From Sinohyriopsis cumingii (taxonomy: Eukaryota > Mollusca > Bivalvia > Unionida > Unionidae), in the NCBI GenBank assembly GCA_028554795.2, contig CM068831.1, positions 33,096,644 to 33,160,643 of the forward strand: a stretch of 64,000 nt of DNA, in the 5' to 3' direction. Shown in pieces: positions 24,946 through 34,009 of the stretch. The notes below the pieces were generated by a model that ran no database searches, had not been told where the DNA came from, and was given only the letters and a program-made list of their open reading frames with translations. How positions within the stretch are numbered: the stretch's first letter is position 1; every line of letters begins with the position of its first letter. A program made the position numbers and the translations under genes.

Positions 24946-25099
24946 ATCTGTCATAAAATGAAACTAAATTTTGTCAGAGTTTAAAATTTTCCCATTAGTA
25001 ATAATGGTCTAAAAAGATTCCCTCTAACAGCCTGATTGTCTACTGAAACAATATAATTTCCATGAATTCAAGACCATTTCTTCCTTCACTGATATTTTT

Positions 25100-25450
25100 C
25101 AGCAACAGCAGTGTTTTTCAAATTAGCTGCTGTGGGTGTCAGATTGGCAACATCTTCATAGAGGATGATCATGGCATCAATTAAGACCAAGTCTTCTGGT
25201 GGAAACATCATGCTGATATGATCTTTTGTTTTGCAAAAGTAACAATATCAAGACTTCTAAGATGGATCCCTTGGTGGCTATACTGGACAACAACTTGGTA
25301 CCATTTAGGACCAACTAGACATTGTTAGAAAGCTTAATATTAATTTGAACAGCCATTGAGAAGAATCCACAACAATATTTCATTGTGGTCACCACAATGA
25401 AAGTCAGAATAGCACCACTTTCATTTACAACTAAAATGATTTTCCAATAT
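25100..25450. repeat. Dispersed repeat D (about 170-bp unit), left part
   Basis: Diverged units share the phrases TCAAGATGG, ACCATTTTCATTTAGGACCA, ACTAGACA, TTCTGGTGAAAAC, and GATATGACCATCCATTCAGG. The copy stops at ATATGACC, where the TIR element of 25455-29332 begins, and resumes to the right of the nested elements at about 30349. Confidence 0.7.
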
Positions 25451-25474
25451 GACCCCAAACCAAAATGCATCCTT

Positions 25475-25848
25475 GCTGAAAGCTTGTGGCAAGCTTGTGG
25501 TAAGCTTGCGATAAGCTAGTTTGATGTTTATAAGCTAACATGGATGCTTGCGCAAGCTTGTACAAGCAAGTGCAGGCTTAGGCAAGATAGCTGGATATAA
25601 CCGCAAGCTTGCACAAGCTTGCGCAAGCTTGTACAAGCTTTCTTGTTTGCTTCAGAAATTAAAACTAGCTTGCACAAGCTTTCTTGTTTGTTTCATAAAG
25701 TAAAACTAGCTTGCGCAAGCTTACTTGTTTTCTTCAGAAAGTAAAATTAGCTTGCGCAAGCTTGTTTTCTTCAGAAAGTAAAACTAGCTTGCGCAAGCTT
25801 TCTTGTATGTTTCAGAAAGTAAATTTAAACTAGCTTGCAACAAGTTTC

Positions 25849-25850
<2 letters not shown>
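25475..25850. repeat. Left palindromic array of TIR element 1
   Basis: Many variants of AGCTTGCGCAAGCTT, AGCTTGTACAAGC and AGCTTGTGGCAAGC. From about 25640 they sit in a higher-order unit of about 60 bp that includes TTCTTGTTTGCTTCAGAAA and GTAAAACTAGCTTGCGCAAG. Confidence 0.9.

Positions 25851-25852
<2 letters not shown>

Positions 25853-25907
<55 letters not shown>
25853..25907. repeat. (TA)n microsatellite
   Basis: Pure TA run inside TIR element 1, left arm. It produces a meaningless Ile-Tyr open frame. Confidence 0.95.
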
Positions 25908-25911
<4 letters not shown>

Positions 25912-26684
25912 CTATATCTATATCCATTGCTTGTGAAAGTTTGAGACCATGTATCCAAGTAGCAGGCACCATCACTGTCACGCCCCTACGAAAACAAAGT
26001 CATGACTTGATGAACAATCATGAAGTGTTCATGAAAGTTCCTCAAGTAAGTTCATGAACTTCAAGAATTTTGATGAATCATGTACTTGAAGTTCATGAAC
26101 ACACTGATGAATTTTTATGAACTATTATAATATCTTTGAAGTTCCTGAAATGTCATGAACTAATGGTTCATGAACAATTCAAGTACTTTGATGCAATACC
26201 ATGGTATTTCTTTAAAAAATGTATATTAAATATCTATATCATTATATTCATAAAATGTTCATGAAAATTTATCATACAAACTTCTCACAATATTAGTGAA
26301 ATTTAAATAAAGGTGAATTTTTTCTTCTTTTTTTAAAATGATATACTGTATAAATGTTCATACAGATCTTTAATTCAATACTTGTTTACTTAACCTGAGT
26401 ATTTCTGGATTAATATGGGAAAATATTTTCTGGCCAGCATCAACAAAATGTATTTGCTTTAAAAAGCTTTCAATGACTTTGTCCTAACGTTTTTTTTCTT
26501 CTCTCCATTACTGTTATAAACTGCATATTCTATTGACTTAGCCACTGGTTGCCAATTTGCAGTAAAAACCGAAATATATTAACAACGATTATTCTGATTG
26601 GATGACTTTGAAAAAAGACGTGATATGATTGGTTAATATACGCGCGCGATTTCAACAGTTAAGCTTCCTCAGAAACCAAAGATC

Positions 26685-26879
26685 ATGCAGACCGTTAGGC
26701 AAAAACCTCGAACAAAAACCGTGGACTCCATGGAATGGACAGATGAGAATATTTTCAATATCATTTTTTTAAAGTAAGTAGAAGTGCAGAGAAGCGACTT
26801 TGAAGAATTTGAAGGAAATGATTTGGTGAGAGCAAAATTAGGCGGAAAAGAGTACCAAGCCCGGATGACCAGAATTACG
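26685..26879 (+). pseudogene. Gene-like first exon inside TIR element 2, one in-frame stop
   Basis: A 65-codon frame starts ATGCAGACCGTT and ends at a strong donor, ACG followed by GTAAGT. It is broken by one TAA at 26775-26777. Residues include MEWTDENIFNIIFLK before the stop and RSDFEEFEGNDLVRAKLGG, KEYQARMTRIT after it. The stretch EGNDLVRAKLGGKEYQA has the feel of a small barrel domain such as precedes the coiled coil in some chromatin (BEN-type) proteins; that is a guess from pattern only. A GC-rich TATACGCGCGCG lies about 50 bp upstream, a possible promoter. It could be a transposon accessory gene or a captured host fragment. Confidence 0.4.
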
Positions 26880-27693
26880 GTAAGTATCTTTTTCTTGGTC
26901 ATTCGTGATTATTTCAGTAGAAGTTATATGGATATTTTATTGGTTTATATATGTCATCATATTATTTATAACCAAGCTAATGACACGATTTTGTTCAGAC
27001 CTAATTTAAACTTGCTCATCGAAGTTTTGAAAATCACTAAACATTATCACCCCCACCCACCCCAGTTCTCGATACCAGACGTGGGTCGATATCGATAGGA
27101 GTTGAGATGTTCGAGATCGTTTTCTTTTACATGACATCACTATTTCTATAATCTGATGTAATTTCGTAATTTAAAAAAAAAAACCTTAAGAAAATAGTTA
27201 ATGCGTGAAACTGTTCACAATAAAAGTGCAAATAACAACGTGATGAAACCGGAAGCAGCTATACGCAACATGCTGAGTCGGAGTGGTTGCATTAGTGACA
27301 TACTAAGGGCCTATACCACACAAGTCTGGCGTTTTATTAATAAAAAATGGCGAAAATATTTGAAAGCATGAAATAACCGTTATCTGTAATATATACGGTT
27401 ATTTAGTGTAACGGTGTTGTCAAAAAAAATGTCATATTTTACTGAATAAAACATATAAAACATCCGTCTCCTGTGACTATACCTATGGCTAGACAGATTC
27501 AGTTAATATAAAACAGTGACAAAATTCTGCAATAATATAAATGCTCAGTATTATGTGTAAGGAATTAGATCATTTTTGAGTTGGATCATATTATTCCAGT
27601 AAGTAAAGTGGGGTACAATGATAATGTGCTAAAAGCTAAAAACAATGTTGATCAGAGATTATCTGTAATTAACTAACTTTACCTTTTTTTCAG

Positions 27694-27792
27694 ACCAGAC
27701 AGCAGAAAAGTAAAATTGTTAGAGGATGAAGTTTGTAGGTTAAGGATGAAAATTTGAAAACTGGAGGATTCAAGATGGAAGAGACATTAAAT
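27694..27792 (+). pseudogene. Gene-like second exon inside TIR element 2, coiled-coil fragment
   Basis: After a strong acceptor (CCTTTTTTTCAG) one frame reads PDSRKVKLLEDEVCRLRMKI, stop, KLEDSRWKRH, stop. The Leu/hydrophobic spacing is coiled-coil-like. The frame does not join directly to the exon ending at 26879, so either decay or an unseen exon intervenes. Further acidic fragments (EEDWSGETPAERQPHDDE) follow at about 27945-28010. Confidence 0.35.
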
Positions 27793-28534
27793 TGTGACTG
27801 CTGCAACAATGTTAAAGATCCAAACAGTAATCAGATGGAACAGCTTAAGTTGCAGAAGGAGACATTCAGTAGTGACAATGGACAGGATTTGATTAAATTA
27901 TAGACCCTGAACATTTCACAAAAGAGTTATCAGACAGGTCAGTCTCTGGAAGAAGATTGGTCAGGAGAAACCCCAGCTGAAAGACAGCCCCATGACGATG
28001 AAATATGCTTCAACAGTTGATTGCAGGCAACTGCCCCAATATCTCTTGAACATTTTTCAAAGAAAAATTACAGAACATACAAAAAGTGTTGCTAAGGGTA
28101 AAAAAAAAAGAATATCACTTGTCAGTTTAAATTTATCTGAAATCAAATACAGTTTTTAAGATAATATGTTGCATTTTATACTGTATTATATATATAACCC
28201 CATCCCCCATCTAAGGTTATTGTATGATTCAGGATGAATAGGTATTTGTGACTTGTCAGGTTATCATATTTTGTTTTATAGGCACTGTTCGTGAAGTCAT
28301 GAATCATTGAGAAACTTTGTTCATCATAGTTCATGAATATGTTCATGCACTTGTTCATGAATGATGATGATCCAATTTGTGGACTGTTTTCAATTCATGC
28401 ACATTCTAGAATAATTCATGAACCTTCTGATGAACTTTCATGAATGGTTCTTGAACCAAGTTCATGAACAGTTCATTCATTATTCATGATCATTTCATAG
28501 GGGCGTGACACTTGCAGCTAGGGGAACACATAAA

Positions 28535-29325
28535 GCTTCTGCAGCCTTGGGTAAGCTTGCAGTAAATGAATAAACTTGAACAATGGAATTAAACTTAATG
28601 TTTTGGCAGAACAGATTTGTTTTCCACTGCATTGTAACTATAAGATTGCATTATTTAATCATTAAATATGCAGATTACTTCATTGGAATGAAGTAAAACT
28701 TTGCAATATATTATGATAATTTGGTCCACCAGGAGCAGTTGAGTCTAAAATGCATTTTTGGACAGGGGCCTTCGGACTCCCAGACCCCACCCCACCCCCC
28801 TTTCACATTTTCAGGGGGTTTTTTGGAAGGGGGGAAAACACAATCATGTCTGATTTTTGAAAGCCCAGATGCTTGTAGCAAGAAATCTCTGCAAGCTTGC
28901 AACAAGCTAGTAACAAGCTTGCGCAAGCTAGTAACAAGCTTGCACAAGCTTGTGTATACTTATTGTACTAGGTAAATAAATAACAAGCTTGCGCAAGCTT
29001 GTGCATGCTTATGACACTTTTGTTAAATAAGCTTGCGCAAGCTTGCTGCAATGTTCCAAATACAAGCTTGCCGCAAGCTTGCTGCAATGTTCCAAATACA
29101 AGTTTGCCGCAAGCTTTATAAATAAGCTTGCGCAAGCTTGCTGCAATGTTCCAAATACAAGCTTGCCGCAAGCTTGCTGCAATGTTCCAAATACAAGCTT
29201 GCCGCAAGCTTTATAAATAAGCTTGCGCAAGCTTGCTGCAATGTTCCAAATACAAGCTTGCCGCAAGCTTTATAAATAAGCTTGTGGCAAGCTTGCTGCA
29301 AGCTTTAAAACAAGCTTGCAATTTT
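28535..29325. repeat. Right palindromic array of TIR element 1
   Basis: Variants of AAGCTTGCGCAAGCTT. From about 29030 they form a higher-order tandem made of GCTTGCTGCAATGTTCCAAA, TACAAGCTTGCCGCAAGCTT and TATAAATAAGCTTGCGCAA. The array makes spurious open frames on both strands rich in Ala-Ser-Leu-Arg-Lys. Confidence 0.92.
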
Positions 29326-29350
29326 GGTTTGGGACCACTGATTCAGGAGC

Positions 29351-30336
29351 TGGACATCAATTAGTTTAGGATGATCAAGCCCAGACAGGAGCGCAATACT
29401 CAGCTGTCAAATAACAGATGGCCAGTGCTGATGTCTTGAGTGTCTGAGCACTAGGGCCCCAGGGTGAGCCAGCCAGTTTGAGGAATAGGATGTTTCAAAT
29501 GCTAAGTTTTGCTGCAGATTTCTTTAGGCAGTTGTAGAATGTCAGTGATCTGTCCAGAGTCACACCAAGGTATATTGGTATTGGGTCATGTTTTATTTGC
29601 TGCCCACTGAGGAGGATGCAATGCTCATGATTCACATTTGCATGGTTAAGAAGGAAGACGTTGGAGACTGTCTTTGTTGCGCTTGGCTGTAAGCGATATT
29701 TTTTTAGTCCATCATATCCTCCAGGTCCTTATTCAGTACCACCTCAAGCTCAGCAAATGAGCGACTTTGGCGCATAATGCGCATAATCTATGGAACACTA
29801 CATCCTACTCCTTTACAATGGTTGCCAGTACTCAGCAATATTCCTTCTCCACATATGTGTCGCCAGGAAGCAACCATAAAAATGTTGGCTAAGGTCTATG
29901 CCAGTGAGAAACTTCTACTGTACAAGGACATCACCTCACATCAGCAGTCTGCTTGACTTCAAGACACCCAATCTGGTTAGGTCCATTGCCGGAGGATATG
30001 ACAGCTATTTCAGCATGGAGCATTGAGTGGCCTTCAACAGATGTTGTAAACCAATCTCTCGTAGCTGAGCCATCTCTCTGCCCTCCAGGCTTCAGTCTCC
30101 CACGTCATCTGTGGACCACACTGAACCGCTTTCAGACAAGACTGGGGCATTGTGCAGTCAACCTTGTCCAAAGGGGCCAGACCACTAACTCTTCCTGTTG
30201 CCAAGGAGATCTTCAGGCCATGTCACACATTGTGAACAACTGTCCACTGACAAAGTTCCCTGGTGGACTGCAGGCTCTGCATATTGCTGATGATGACGCA
30301 GTTAAATGGCTGAGCATACAATCCATATAATAATGA
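29351..30336 (+). mobile_element. LINE C fragment with 5' inversion (twin priming)
   Basis: An exact 12-bp duplication, TGATTCAGGAGC, flanks it (29339-29350 and 30337-30348). The left part (about 29351-29772) codes on the minus strand: SFAELEVVLNKDLEDMM, KPSATKTVSNVF, PIPIYLGVTLDRSLTFYNCL, KLAGSPWGPSAQTLKTSALA, AEYCAPVW, HPKLIDVQL. The right part (about 29773-30336) codes on the plus strand: MRIIYGTLHPTPLQWLPVLS, then HPIWLGPLPEDMTAISAWS, LNRFQTRLGHCAVNL, SHIVNNCPLTKFPGGLQALH and the terminal stop, with a short ATAATGATGA tail. Together they are consecutive pieces of one non-LTR polyprotein, the upstream one flipped. Stops and lost bases show decay. Confidence 0.88.
29953..30330 (+). pseudogene. 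C-terminus of LINE C polyprotein
   Basis: 125 uninterrupted codons. GFSLPRHLWTTLNRFQTRLG and SHIVNNCPLTKFPGGLQALH, ending DDDAVKWLSIQSI, match the tail of invertebrate non-LTR polyproteins downstream of the reverse transcriptase. The canonical C-x-C-G before this tail is degraded here (SSCCQGDLQ). The stop codon directly abuts the element's 3' tail. Confidence 0.8.
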
Positions 30337-30348
30337 TGATTCAGGAGC

Positions 30349-30735
30349 AGTGATACCAAGACGTGGTGGCCATATTGCACGTCAAAGTAACACCATTATC
30401 ATATAGGGCCAACTAGATGCCGTAAGTCATCTTTTAGTAAAAACTCCATGATGAGATGACCATCTATTCTGGAGGAGGAGTGATAGCACAATTTTCAGGA
30501 TGGCGATTTTTATGTGCAAGCAGCACCCTTTTCATTTAGGATTAACCTGACATTATGAAATATATTCTGGTGAAAACCCATGTAAATATAACCATCCATT
30601 CATCAGGAGTAATGATAACATTATTTTTAACATGTTGGCATTACTGAATGGCGGATCAGAACCAAATTGATTAAAACCAATTAGACTTCATAAGAAGGTT
30701 TCTGGTGAAAACACCATGTGCATTAAAGCCAGGTA
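30349..30735. repeat. Dispersed repeat D, right part
   Basis: Two to three units continue the repeat interrupted at 25450: AGACGTGGTGGCCATATT, AACACCATTATCATATAGGG, CCAACTAGATGCC, then TTTTCATTTAGGATTAACC, TATTCTGGTGAAAACCCATG, and ACCATCCATTCATCAGGAG. Confidence 0.7.
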
Positions 30736-31689
30736 CTATAAGATTCTTTTTACCACAGTATATATATCATAGTATTTCTAAACATATAATACTAACCAGA
30801 GTACACCACAATAATATTAGGGACCAACAATTTAATGCTACATGACTATGCCCTGACACACTTGTTTTGTAAGTTTCCATCTGTCAATAGCTGGAAATAA
30901 ATATCTTGCTCTGATTTATAGCCAAATATATTATATTCATTATTTGGGAAAAAATGCTAATGTTACTCTTGTGATAAAATAGCTCACAACAAAATTTCAG
31001 CTCCCTGACCAACAAATTAAATGGGCAGTACCTGATAGTGGATGAATCTGCCATGTGTATGTTAAGTGTTGTAACAATCTAACAATTTCATCTAAAGAGG
31101 AATGATTAAGCTTACACTATAGCTGACATGCAATGAGAGACATTGTGCTGTCATTAGAGTGCTGACTGATAAAAATATAAGCGTTGGCAATGAAACATAC
31201 AATTTACATGATTTACTATTGATATGACAAATAAATAAGTTGGATGCTAATGCTCAAGCAAGATATTTATCAGAGAAGGTCAGCAAATAATAAATCACAC
31301 TTAGTCAACAAATGAGAAAATATTTGGTGGATTTGAGAAAATGTTTAAAATTCAAAGAAAAAACAATTGCTCTCTTGACGATCATAGGATGATTTACATT
31401 CTTACAACAGAATACATGTGTTCACCACAATAACATGTGTAGATAATTAACCAAAAAATAAATTTTAAAAAAATACTTATTTTTCCAAAAGTTGGATTTG
31501 GCCCAAATAACTTTCACAACATTCCATTTTGCCACCACAATGGCATACCCAACACATGCCAAACATGTGATTAAATCATAAATTTAATTATATTTGTAAT
31601 ATTCAAATTTGATTTGTGACATTCAACTGTTTTGAAAAACAATTATTTTATGAATTATGTTTTTCTTCATAATAATGAAATAAGATTAC

Positions 31690-31845
31690 TCAGGAGTTTC
31701 TTTATATTCCTTTCTGGTGGAAACAACCAAAGTATCGGTGCAATGAAAAAGTACCACAGTACATACCATTTTCATCTAGGACCAACTAAACATTATAAGT
31801 TATTTTAGTGAAATGTTGAAATGACCATCCAATCTGTAGGATTTT
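31690..31845. repeat. Dispersed repeat D, single unit
   Basis: TTCTGGTGGAAACAACC, then ACCATTTTCATCTAGGACCA, ACTAAACATTATAAG and GAAATGACCATCCAATCTG. Confidence 0.65.
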
Positions 31846-32065
31846 GTTCTTGAGACAGGTTTAATGCCATTTTTCAGCATATGATAGGCTATACATTACC
31901 AGGCACACAGTATATTTAGTGGAAGAGGAACCTGGGACAACACTAGAAAGAGCCAGTGAGCAATGGGAAGCTAGTGGCAAGCTTTCTCACATACCCATTT
32001 TTTCTCACATACCCATTTTGGCCAAGATCGACACTCAAACCCAAAGTTGAAAACTGGAATAGACT
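31846..32065 (-). mobile_element. SINE family 1, old degenerate copy
   Basis: GTTTAATGCCATTTTTCAGC, ATATGATAGGCTATACATTA, then a diverged body through CTAGTGGCAAGCTTTCTCAC. The 18-bp phrase TCTCACATACCCATTTT is duplicated in tandem. The tRNA-like head is missing or unrecognisable. Confidence 0.75.
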
Positions 32066-32121
32066 AGGATACCTGTTACTTGATGTACATTCAAAAGAAT
32101 CAAAAACTAGTAAGAAAAATA

Positions 32122-32188
32122 GAATTCAAGTATGTAAAATTCTACAATTCTATAGAATTCAAGTATGTAAAATTCTACAATTCTTTAA
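32122..32188. repeat. Tandem duplication, 33-bp unit, next to a splice donor
   Basis: AGAATTCAAGTATGTAAAAT followed by TCTACAATTCT occurs twice in a row. The second copy ends about 7 bp from the donor of the exon at 32195-32300. Confidence 0.9.
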
Positions 32189-32194
32189 ACTTAC

Positions 32195-32300
32195 ATTATT
32201 CAGGCTGGTATTTTGCATATGATTGTTTTGATTGTTCCTCCATTTCTCATCATTTGTAACAAGGTCTGGTCGGTTTCCAGTGAAAACAAGATCTCGGTTG
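32195..32300 (-). CDS. Ig-receptor gene, juxtamembrane cytoplasmic exon
   Basis: 106 nt. The acceptor TAATTTTCAG precedes base 32300; the donor GTAAGT follows base 32195. The first base completes a codon begun in the microexon, and the exon ends in phase 0. It encodes 35 polar residues (NRDLVFTGNRPDLVT, NDEKWRNNQNNHMQNTSLNN), Asn-rich and without cysteines, consistent with a disordered intracellular linker between membrane and tyrosine motifs. No known domain. The open frame continuing past the splice sites is absent in this phase, so the splice sites decide the limits. Confidence 0.85.
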
Positions 32301-32751
32301 CTGAAAATTAAATGTATTTTCTCACTTTAATATGCACCACACTAACAATACCTGCCCACATAATTTTGTTTCTGCCCCTCCACTTTCCAAATATTTTCCA
32401 AATACTAGGCAGATTTTAGTTTTGAAAGTGATTCCATACACTGAATATGTGCAGAGATAATTAAAAAAAAGGGGGGAATGTGTTGTCATTTGATTTTTAA
32501 CAATAGACCAGAATTAAGCTACTGAATTTAAACAAAACAACAAAAAAAAAAACATTTATTCTTTATGATGACTTAAAATTAATGTACTTCACCATACAAT
32601 ATTTAAGGATTTTACCCTTTTTTATACATAAATTACTAAATATACTTTTGGAGGAATATTTAAATATTGACATCTTTCCACTTTATTTTAGACTGGTATA
32701 TGTTTACCTTTATTTCAAAGAGGTTTCTACGCATTACAATTTTATGACCTT

Positions 32752-32841
32752 ACAACAGATAGCATATTTTAACTTGTATTTAATGCATTCAATATGAGCT
32801 TACAACATATAGCATATTTTAACTTGTATTTAATGCATTCA
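32752..32841. repeat. Tandem duplication, about 45-bp unit
   Basis: CTTACAACA(G/T)ATAGCATATTTTAACTTG with TATTTAATGCATTCAA is present twice, separated by a few bases. Confidence 0.85.
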
Positions 32842-32960
32842 AGAGTCAGATATAAAAGTTTAAAATAACCTACTCTTCAACATAACCACAAATTGTATTA
32901 CAATTTTAAAGTATTTTTCATTAATTTTCAACTAGGGATAATACATATAAAAAGACTCAC

Positions 32961-32982
32961 TTTCTTGGTTTTTCTGCAGGCT
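32961..32982 (-). CDS. Ig-receptor gene, 22-nt microexon
   Basis: The exon reads AGCCTGCAGAAAAACCAAG plus AAA. It lies between acceptor TTAACATTTTCAG and a consensus donor GTGAGT. The first two bases complete the Glu codon begun at the end of the transmembrane exon (G+AG); the last two begin the Asn codon finished by the next exon (AA+C). It contributes PAEKPR. Phase agreement on both sides is the main evidence. Skipping it would shift the downstream frame by one and destroy the ITIM exon, so inclusion could act as a switch. Confidence 0.8.
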
Positions 32983-34009
32983 CTGAAAATGTTAAGTTCA
33001 AAAGAAAGTAATATATGGCAGAAAACTTAACTCATAACTTAGATAATAGTAAGTTTGTCTCAATAACAGCTTAAACAGATAAAACCAGCATAATGGCGTT
33101 GCGGTAATGTCACGTGGTAAAGAAGACCAAGTGATCCTTAAAATTTCCACCCAAAGTTGTATCGCCCTAATGAAAGATGTAGATCCAGGATTCTTAAAGT
33201 GGTTTTATGTAGACATTTTCTGGCTGTGAAACTAACATTAGTCATTAGTCAGAGGCGAGCAGTTTGCATGATAGACTAAAATCTCTACAAAGGTATACGT
33301 CCAATGGGACTGATACAATTCTCAAGTGTTCCAACATTACTCAGAAATTTCGGGACAAATTCTTAAACTTCCAGTATAAAACTAAATTTGACAAGACATT
33401 TTTCATTTATTTGGCTGTGTTATTTTTTTTTTTTAACATATTGGGGAATGAGTTGATTATTATTAGATACCTGCATATTCTGAATGCTCATACCATAATT
33501 ATTTAGCAACACCATAAGTACATGTATGTCATGTTGTTATATTAATCAGACTTTCCAATGCCAATCTCCACTTCCTCGTCAATATAAACAACATTCACCC
33601 AGCAGTGACAGGCTCTATATGATTTTCAGTGATTCATATTAGGAAGAGCTTCTCTTTTGACATGCATATTGTAAAATGTATCTATTCAATTATCACACTA
33701 TATGGCCATTTTAATTGCATGGCTGTAATAAGAAAAACTGTGTTCTCTTTGTTAGTAACTCATATCAGTCAAGTTTTAGAGTAGGTTCTTCTGAAATTTC
33801 TTTGTATATATTAGGCTTTCTGATAGCTACTGAGAATGAAGAAAAATTTTTAACACTGCTCCTAATATGTTAGAAAACTTAACTTGGCATAACAGTACCA
33901 GGTACACAGTCATTATTAGACTGATTCTCTGCTGGCTAAAAAGAATTTCCAGAAATTCAGACAAGACTTTTCTGTTTTTTAACTGCAGGGTGTTAAAGCC
34001 ATTTCTGAT

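Larger units (their letters stand above)
25977..28509. mobile_element. Unclassified TIR element 2 with TTCATGAA arrays, nested in element 1
   Basis: Ends: left GTCACGCCCCTACGAAA, right (complement) GTCACGCCCCTATGAAA, matching at 16 of 17. A 3-bp duplication, ACT, flanks it (25974-25976 and 28510-28512). Both subterminal regions (about 26026-26265 and 28288-28490) are filled with the palindrome TTCATGAA and relatives (GTTCATGAAC, TTCATGCAC). The core carries a GC-richer gene-like segment with an ATG and splice signals. Length 2533 bp. No transposase was recognised. The 3-bp duplication alone is weak evidence; the near-perfect TIRs carry the call. Confidence 0.72.
25455..29332. mobile_element. 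Unclassified TIR element 1 with GCTTGCGCAAGC palindrome arrays
   Basis: Ends: left CCAAACCAAAATGCA, right (complement) CCAAACCAAAATTGCA. An exact 4-bp duplication, GACC, flanks it (25451-25454 and 29333-29336). Just inside each end are arrays of self-complementary GCTTGYRCAAGC units. Without the element inserted in it (25977-28509 plus a 3-bp duplication) it would be about 1.3 kb and non-coding, so probably a non-autonomous DNA transposon or foldback-type element. Removing it restores ATATGACC joined to ACTGATTCAGGAG, which resembles the dispersed repeat consensus GATATGACCATCCATTCAGG. That supports the boundaries independently. The superfamily is not recognised. Confidence 0.72.
24755..32194 (-). 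other. Last intron of the Ig-receptor gene (7.4 kb), transposon-filled
   Basis: Bounded by donor GTAAGT (just below 32195) and the TTCTGCTTACAG acceptor. Contents: a minisatellite, dispersed repeat units, two nested TIR elements, a 5'-inverted LINE and a decayed SINE. About 30736-31689 holds nothing recognised. Confidence 0.85.

Noticed and set aside
25803..26057. Open frame with an Ile-Tyr run
   Set aside because: Translation of a (TA)n microsatellite.
28711..29301. Overlapping open frames rich in Ala-Ser-Leu-Arg-Lys on both strands
   Set aside because: They are translations of the GCTTGCGCAAGC palindrome array, not genes.
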